Source: Bombyx mori
Taxonomy: Eukaryota; Arthropoda; Insecta; Lepidoptera; Bombycidae
DNA: 64,000 bases
Direction of reading: 5' to 3'
Assembly (NCBI RefSeq): GCF_030269925.1
Contig: NC_085121.1
Span: forward strand, 1,257,501 to 1,321,500
Under the pieces are notes generated by a model that was not told the DNA's origin, did no database searches, and was given only the letters and a program-made list of their open reading frames with translations. The position numbers were made by a program, and so were the translations under genes. How positions within the stretch are numbered: the stretch's first letter is position 1; each line of letters opens with the position of its first letter. Of this stretch, positions 59,101 to 64,000 are shown piece after piece.

Positions 59101-61850
59101 GATGGCGGTGATGATTGTGAGCTCTATTAATCAATTAACACAAGTTAGACCGCGAGATCGCCTGCAAATGCATTTAACATGACCGACCTTAAAACCAGCT
59201 GAATCATACCTTATACATATTAAAACTTACTAGAGGTCCCGCAGTAGTCGAAATTCTACAATAATTAATTGGAATTGTAAGTTTGTACACTATTATGATT
59301 GTACTTTATACTTCTATAATCACAAATTTCGCCAAGGCTACACTATAAAAAATATTAACAATGACAAACAATATTTAATCTCAATTTGACAACAGACGTC
59401 AAGAACAAAAATTTGACAATAAATAGTATGCATGCGTGTTTGCGTCAAACACATGGTATGTAGTGTGTGTAATGTTTTCTTTATTGATTTAATGTATCTT
59501 TTATGCATTATTTTAAAAAAATATTAGCATTGTGCACTTCTTCTCTATATTCTTTATAAGTGTGGAAAATTTCATACTCCTCCGTCCGCGCAATTTTCGT
59601 GAAAAGGGATACAAAGTTTTTGCTTCACGTATTAATATATAGATTATAATTTGTAGCGGAAAATTTGCAACTATTCCATTATTATTGTTACTGGTACATA
59701 CTAAGTATAATTACAATTTACAACATAAATGACTAATTTGAATAGAATTATGATGAAACACCCTAATAATATATGGTTAACGTTATTGCGGCGATTTCTT
59801 TGAAATGTTGCATTAATACAATAATTAAACCAGGAAAAACATTTATTGAAGCCAATTAAGCGAAATTAATTATTTAAAAGTTAATTCGTCGTGAATAAGC
59901 TTTACATGAATGGCGAAAGTAACAATGACTTAAAATTGCACAGTGGATGAAACTTGTGTTGGAATTTTGTAGGTCTCTCAATGTAACAAATACATTTATT
60001 TAGATTTAGATTTATGTGAGAATGTTTTATCAGAAAACGACTGGATTTAAGTGTCTGTCTGAAAATCGTACCTTCTCGACTTTTGTCCCATGATCCCATA
60101 CACCATTCAATTTCTATATCAACGAGGATAAATCGCTTATAATAACATTCTCAGCGAATGTATAATTTTCTTCTGCCCTAACGACCGTATACGTGGACCA
60201 AACAGATTTGTGCCACCGATCCAGCTTTTATCTTTCATTGCCTATTTAGGTGACGGCGCTAAAGGCCAAGGTAAAGTGGTTATGGGAGTTCATAGACACC
60301 AGAATCACCTTGAGACATGAGGTCAAAGTTGATTTAGAAAGTTTATTATATAATAGCCATCTAAACCTTCCAATCGCTATTACATACTAGCTATTTTTAC
60401 CTCAAAGTTTTTTCAAACTGTACATAGGTACGTAATTGACCTATCACGTAAGAAATCCACTTCACAATCGCAACTGCTATGTATTTGCTCCGACCGTAAG
60501 ACATTCCTGATTAAATTCCCTTACACGGAATTCGGTATATGCATTTTTTGATTGTACAGTATCGATGCAGAAACTAGGAAAAAAATTACGATTCGGAATT
60601 TATAAATATAAAAACGTAATAGGGAAACCTGATGTTTATAGAGAAAGCATTCTTTGCTCTTTGCTTGTTCTTTAGAATTTAAAAAAAGTTTAATTAAAAA
60701 AAGTTTTTATAAACTTTTTTTTTACATGAAAGTAACGCAAGATCGCACTGTACTTTATTGCACACGAAAACACAATAAACTATAACACACTCTTCAAGAC
60801 CAACAGTTTTTATCTAGAAACAATTCTGATAAAGATAAAGCAATTACGTTGGGGTGTACTATTTTTAAAAATACATATTCTGACTACAGAGAAGGAACTA
60901 CAACTAAAGGGTCCAATGCCTCATTACCGTGCAGTTAGATACAGGACGTACCCAAACGTCTCGTAAACGACATGCGTCCATTTTATTTTCGGACAAGAGA
61001 TTACGAGTATTTAACTGCGCGCGATGCACCATGAACACATTACAGAGTTCATTAACACGGGTGTCATTAAAGGTGCTCTTCATAAATATTTTAGGTACAT
61101 TGCGATTCGTGGCTTTTCTCTGTTGCAGTTCTACGCCACAATTCATTGACATCGTCGTGGCGTAAAGGATAAGACGTCCGGTGCATTCGTATGTAGCAAT
61201 GCACCGGTGTTCGAATCCCGCAGGCGGGTACAAGTTTTTCTAATGAAATACGCATTTAACAAATGTTCACGATTGACTTCCGCGGTGAAGGAATAACATC
61301 GTGTAGTAAAAATCATACCCGCAAAATTATAATTTGCGTAATTACTGGTGGTAGGACCTCTTGTGAGTTCGCGCGGATAGGTACGTCGGCCCTGCCTATT
61401 TCTGCCGTGAAGCAGTAATACGTTTCGATTTGAAGGGTGGGGCAGCCGTTGTAACTATACTGAGACCTTAGAACTTCTATCTGAAGGTGGGTGGCGCATT
61501 TACGTTGTAGATGTCTGTGGGCTCCAGTAACCACTTAACACCAGGTGGGCTGTGAGCTCGTCCACTGATCTAAGCAATAAAAAAAACATTGTCGTAAATT
61601 ACGACAACCACTTTGGAACCTGAGCCGAAGTCTCAATTGGACGCGTTTCCCCCTCTTACAACCAGAACTCACACTGTTTCGCGTTAGAAACAAACAGCAC
61701 GGTAATAGGCCCCCATGGAATTACACTAATGATGTAATGTCTTACCTGAAAAAACAATACGAAACAAACCCACTGATAGTAGGTATAGTATTTCTTCTCC
61801 GTTCCTTCAAATTCTGGTCCGACTCCTGGATGCGCTACTTCTTTACCGAC
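41158..61850 (-). CDS. inx1: Innexin gap-junction protein, ogre/innexin-1-like, partial
   Basis: Six exons on the - strand: 61850-61746, 56045-55890, 45162-45005, 44620-44426, 43335-43174 and 41215-41158 (stop TGA 41158-41160). All have GT-AG ends and consistent phases, giving about 278 residues. The first exon here starts [11 protein letters not shown] and carries the innexin signature YYQWV with transmembrane segment 2 into [19 protein letters not shown] begins segment 3; the second extracellular loop has TKCTFHKFG and [10 protein letters not shown] with its conserved cysteines; [12 protein letters not shown] is segment 4; the cytoplasmic tail has [13 protein letters not shown] and ends KIPPRA. 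Innexins form hexameric gap-junction channels in the plasma membrane. The missing N-terminus (about 90 residues, first transmembrane segment and loop) must lie right of base 64000. VAHPGV, EGGL and GDWWL favour innexin-1/ogre over innexin-2 or -3. Confidence 0.9.
41390..41600 (+). repeat. F2 interspersed repeat
   Basis: F2 copy in the last innexin intron, followed closely by a Helitron. Confidence 0.72.
41652..41868 (+). mobile_element. Non-autonomous Helitron
   Basis: Starts TCTATACTAATATTAAAAAG and ends GCGAAGCGAGGGCGGGTCG then CTAG before T. Same family type as 10365-10577. 41869-42720 of this innexin intron is AT-rich with a possible LINE sliver on - near 42540-42670. Confidence 0.78.
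42725..42985 (-). repeat. F2 interspersed repeat
   Basis: F2 copy in reverse orientation, about 190 bp from innexin exon 43335-43174. Confidence 0.72.
43581..44025 (-). mobile_element. Bm1 SINE, near full length
   Basis: Reverse-strand Bm1 with tRNA-like head at the right end (43950-44025) and A tail at the left. Lies in the innexin intron between exons 44620-44426 and 43335-43174, in the same orientation as the gene. Confidence 0.9.
44725..44945 (-). repeat. LINE 3' tip next to an F2 repeat
   Basis: 44725-44790 is the last bases of the CR1/Jockey-type tail with its A run, and 44790-44945 is an F2 copy in reverse orientation. Both are in the short intron upstream of exon 44620-44426. Confidence 0.6.
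45445..45735 (-). repeat. F2 interspersed repeat
   Basis: A nearly complete F2 copy in reverse orientation in the 10.7 kb innexin intron. 45735-46790 shows nothing else recognised. Confidence 0.75.
46795..47060 (+). repeat. F2 interspersed repeat
   Basis: The best-preserved F2 copy here; the 45445-45735 copy is its inverted counterpart. 47060-47800 has no recognised feature. Confidence 0.75.
47801..48055. mobile_element. MITE with about 39 bp inverted ends
   Basis: CGATGCCTCCAATGAACACT at 47801 recurs inverted, ending at 48055. The arms extend through an ACTCCAAATT segment with few mismatches. No coding capacity. Confidence 0.78.
48140..48315 (+). repeat. F2 interspersed repeat, partial
   Basis: Diverged F2 core with GAATCGCGACCCACTGAGAA. 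48316-48815 has nothing recognised. Confidence 0.65.
48820..49065. repeat. F2 repeat interrupted by a LINE 3' tail
   Basis: F2 (+) runs 48820-48892 and resumes at 49017. The stretch 48895-49015 between is the CR1/Jockey-type LINE tail on - (T-rich left end). The LINE therefore inserted after F2 was in place. Confidence 0.7.
49715..50130 (-). mobile_element. Two LINE 3' fragments, decayed
   Basis: On - , 50130-49900 gives [20 protein letters not shown] and RPRTGRR, an RTE-like end, and 49870-49715 gives [20 protein letters not shown] and [11 protein letters not shown]. Neither is intact. 50131-51000 of the intron shows nothing recognised. Confidence 0.7.
51003..51153 (-). mobile_element. Bm1 SINE, 3' end only
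   Basis: Reverse-strand Bm1 3' end with A tail at the left, broken at a TATATAAT stretch. Confidence 0.75.
51590..52003 (-). mobile_element. Non-autonomous Helitron
   Basis: Inverse orientation of the 30213-30653 family. CTAG at 51590-51593 is followed by the AGTCGAAATTCGACT palindrome. The far end is degenerate. A 3' tip of the same family lies at 52141-52195. Confidence 0.75.
52407..53527 (+). mobile_element. Bm1 SINE split by a Tigger element
   Basis: Bm1 body at 52407-52517 and 53394-53527, interrupted at a TA dinucleotide. The SINE is therefore older than the transposon inside it. Confidence 0.85.
52518..53393 (-). mobile_element. Tigger/pogo-type element with transposase remnant
   Basis: 876 bp between CAGTCAAAATCTG and TTTTGACTG, flanked by TA. 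The - strand frame 53064-52855 contains [20 protein letters not shown], then [11 protein letters not shown]: the first helix-turn-helix of a CENP-B-type DNA-binding domain as in pogo transposases. The rest of the transposase, including the DDE domain, is missing. Confidence 0.87.
53895..54240 (-). mobile_element. CR1/Jockey-type LINE 3' end
   Basis: Shorter relative of 57576-58140 with the same tail and the last part of the coding frame, broken by substitutions. 54241-55889 of this intron shows no recognised gene or element. Confidence 0.75.
57461..58265 (+). mobile_element. Bm1 SINE split by a LINE 3' end
   Basis: Bm1 body at 57461-57572 and 58150-58265, with the LINE segment 57576-58140 between. 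56046-57330, to the left, is an innexin intron with nothing recognised. Confidence 0.82.
57576..58140 (-). mobile_element. CR1/Jockey-type LINE 3' end with open C-terminal frame
   Basis: A 167-codon - strand frame (58135-57632) starts within a reverse transcriptase thumb ([15 protein letters not shown]), continues through [13 protein letters not shown] and ends in [14 protein letters not shown], then a short 3' region with an A tail (T run at 57577). It has no internal stop. Several smaller tails in this window (11975, 31225, 48895, 53895) belong to the same family. Confidence 0.85.
58300..58640 (+). repeat. F2 interspersed repeat with 3' extension
   Basis: Diverged F2 core; the extension after it (58555-58640) matches, inverted, the right end of the F2 copies at 44850-44945 and 63375-63450. 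Confidence 0.65.
59230..59643 (-). mobile_element. Non-autonomous Helitron
   Basis: Inverse orientation: CTAG at 59230-59233, palindrome slightly damaged, and the TC start at 59643-59642 read on -. Close relative of 30213-30653. 59644-61147 has no recognised feature. Confidence 0.82.
61148..61586 (+). mobile_element. Bm1 SINE, near full length
   Basis: tRNA-like head with A box and B box, complete body and short A tail, 160 bp from innexin exon 61850-61746 and opposite to the gene. Confidence 0.9.
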
Positions 61851-62279
61851 CTGAAAGAGAATTATGTTTGAAATTAAAATATCTTGTGCGTTCCGACGGT
61901 TTATGTGAAGAGAGCGGATGTCGGAGGCAAAGACCAAGGAGTCTGAAGGTTTTTAAAGGAACACCACAAAGGGAAGTTTTTTTAGAGTAGGCAGAGACCT
62001 GACTTTAGTTCTGCCATTATTGATGTTCACGAGCGACGGGTAACTTCTGACTATCAGATGAGCCCTTTGATAGTCTCCATGCAATATAAAAAATATAAGA
62101 AAGTTAATTCTAGAACCGGATTATATTTGGCAATGAACTGTGCTTCGGTGACGGGAAGGCGTTGGTAAAAAGGCCAGTTACAATCTTATCCATATATATG
62201 TAGATGGGATTTCTAGAAAGTTCTACCGATACCAAACGACGTTCTATGCGAAACTTTTCTAACTTTGCCGCTGCCTAAT

Positions 62280-62450
62280 TGTTGGTAGCCTAAGGTGCTA
62301 TTCCAGCTATTTAGCGGACGGGTAAGTGAGCTCAACCTAAGAAAATTTACTAACACTAGCCCTAGCAAGAGCAGTGCTTCGCTGAATCTAGCACCGGATC
62401 GTAAGCACAACCCATTGAGGTGATCCGGCGATAAACTCGGTGGGTAGACT
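62280..62450 (+). repeat. F2 interspersed repeat, partial
   Basis: F2 core upstream of the first visible innexin exon. Confidence 0.65.
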
Positions 62451-62656
62451 ACTTAACAAACCAAATTCAGTAACTGAACAACAAAAGTGGAATAATGCAA
62501 TATATTGACATATAAATACGAAGGTTGCTCATGATTGAAACATGAACATGGATAGGAATAGAACGTGTACACCATGTACCATGTACCATCTTATATACAT
62601 ACTATTTGTTCTGACTGACTGTTTGTTCGTGTCGCTCGACTTTTATTAGATTGAAC

Positions 62657-62731
62657 AGTGAGATTGGTGCGAGTTTTTTAACTTCTCGATCGCGTAAAAG
62701 TTGGAACAGCGCACCTACGTTCGCCACTAGG
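62657..62731. mobile_element. MITE fragment (family of 40479-40657)
   Basis: Left arm and centre only, with GTGCGAGTTTTTTAAC and the GCGTAAAAGTT arm. Confidence 0.6.
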
Positions 62732-62745
62732 ACAGGAGTTAGACA

Positions 62746-62981
62746 TAGTCCAGTCATTGTACGCCAAATTGGATGAATATCTCGGAAAATCGACATACCA
62801 GACAAGTAAAAACTTGTTTTTTGACATCCTAACTGTGACCTAACTGACTTTAAAACTTGCGACCATCCAATTATATGTGAATTTTGAGAATAGTCTTAGG
62901 ATGTAAAAATACAAGTTTTTATGTATTAATATAGTGGGTATGTCGATTTTCCGAAGTCAACCCCCTATAATGACTGGACTA
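62746..62981. mobile_element. MITE with about 50 bp inverted ends
   Basis: TAGTCCAGTCATTGTA at the left end matches TATAATGACTGGACTA at the right end, and both arms continue to a CGGAAAATCGACATACC segment. No coding capacity. Confidence 0.78.
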
Positions 62982-63374
62982 ACAGAGGTTTTTCTCGCAG
63001 TAACATCAAAGCAGACGGAAGGCGCGCAAGTAGTTTTATAAAATTTATTGTTACATTGACTGTAAGCGTGGAGCGGAGCCGGGTTTCTCTATTAATGTAT
63101 TAAATAGAAACATGTTTAAAATTCATTCAAAATAACAATGCATTTATTCAGTTTATGTATTTTGTGAAGCAATGTATCCTAGATGTATGTACCGAATACA
63201 TTTAAAGAATAAACTATAAAACATGTATTCATGTATTCTATAACATGTTCTAGACTTTTTTATCAACTATTTCGGAAAATATTTTTGTAAAATGGAAGAT
63301 ACCTATCTAAAACAGACCATATTCCTTTTAGATTATGTTTTTAATTGTACAAAGAGCTCACAGCTCACTTGGAG

Positions 63375-63625
63375 CATGTCTCTACGGATCCATCAGATCC
63401 AATAACCCTTGCATCAGACGCCTTTAGCTCTAACGGTAGGAGCAGGCTTGGGGACCCCGTTAACCGTACTCGTCGAACTCTGCAAAGAGTGCAACCGAAC
63501 CTAAACATCAGCCCGTTGAGTTTCTCGCCGGATCTTCTCAGCGGGTCGCGATTCCGATCCGGTAGTTATTCGCGAAGCAGCTACTCTTGAGTTGTTAGGT
63601 CTCCTTTGGAGGCGCTCGGATAGCT
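63375..63625 (-). repeat. F2 interspersed repeat
   Basis: F2 copy in reverse orientation with its extension. 63626-64000 shows no recognised feature; the missing innexin first exon is not here. Confidence 0.7.
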
Positions 63626-64000
63626 GTTAGCAAATCCCACCCACCCCTCCTGGCTGAGCCTTTGCTCGCCTACCTGCCCTAGTAAAACTGGAAAGCTCAC
63701 CTGGTATCAACCCGTTGCCGAAGACCCATAGACAAAACAAGACATACAAACACACCCATTATATGAGTATCAATCTCTGATTTGAACCCGACAACTGTAA
63801 CAGTGTTACTAATAGAATTTCTCAATACGCAACTCGCCAGTCACAGTTTAATGTCTTCCGTAACCGCTTAAAACCAAGCGAGCCGTGACTGGTCTATCGA
63901 AAGCTACAACCTTATAAATAAAGATAAAGAGAAGACCGATTGAAATAAGCTGTTATGTATGTAGTTCTTCTTAAAGGGAACGAAATGTTCACTAAATAAC

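Noticed and set aside
41158..61850. Innexin-2 or shaking-B identity
   Set aside because: Inx2-like tail residues agree only in short stretches; the [20 protein letters not shown] and GDWWL segments together fit innexin-1/ogre better. A tree would settle it.
58261..64000. Search for the missing innexin first exon
   Set aside because: No sequence resembling the conserved innexin N-terminus was found on the - strand in this range, so it is placed outside the window.

Overview
The window is nuclear DNA of a moth, almost certainly a silkworm (Bombyx mori or a close relative). The reason is the very large number of Bm1-type SINEs, each with a tRNA-like head and a conserved 3' body, together with insect-style split genes. 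Gene density is low and mobile-element density is extreme.

Left part (1-33 kb): a cluster of small secreted cysteine-rich proteins on the + strand. Gene 1 (exons 240-354 and 1698-1827, 5' end outside the window) encodes a complete 8-cysteine single-domain von Willebrand factor C (SVWC, Vago-like) domain. Genes 2 (10038-14668) and 3 (27747-30176) are near-identical 100-residue paralogues with a signal peptide and a shortened, 6-cysteine version of the domain. They arose by a tandem segmental duplication: copy A (about 1507-23492) and copy B (about 23932-33132). Copy B starts inside the last intron of gene 1, so it carries only a dead last exon of that gene. After duplication each copy collected its own insertions, so each copy shows the empty site for insertions in the other. 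Copy A gained an R1-clade fragment, a 3.6 kb RTE-like LINE, a hAT MITE, a Helitron, a Penelope-like foldback, a solo LTR and a nested LINE plus LTR retrotransposon. Copy B gained a Tigger element, a Helitron, a LINE tail and Bm1 elements.

The LTR retrotransposon (17173-22827) is young: I see 2 differences between its 715 bp LTRs. It has one uninterrupted 1053-codon protease-RT-RNase H-integrase frame, but most of gag is gone and a second, unrelated short LTR with its own primer-binding site sits inside it. A GGGAAAT slippery site followed by a stem-loop lies in the gag-pol overlap.

Middle part (33-41 kb): AT-rich intergenic DNA between convergent genes. I see no coding gene there, only a Helitron, a MITE and some short repeats.

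Right part (41-64 kb): an innexin gene on the - strand, closest to innexin-1/ogre by motif. Six coding exons are visible (61850 down to 41158); the first coding exon(s) lie beyond the right edge. Its introns are packed with Bm1, a 12-copy uncharacterised repeat (called F2 here), LINE 3' ends, Helitrons and MITEs, several of them nested inside one another. No tRNA, rRNA, CRISPR or bacterial-type feature was found.
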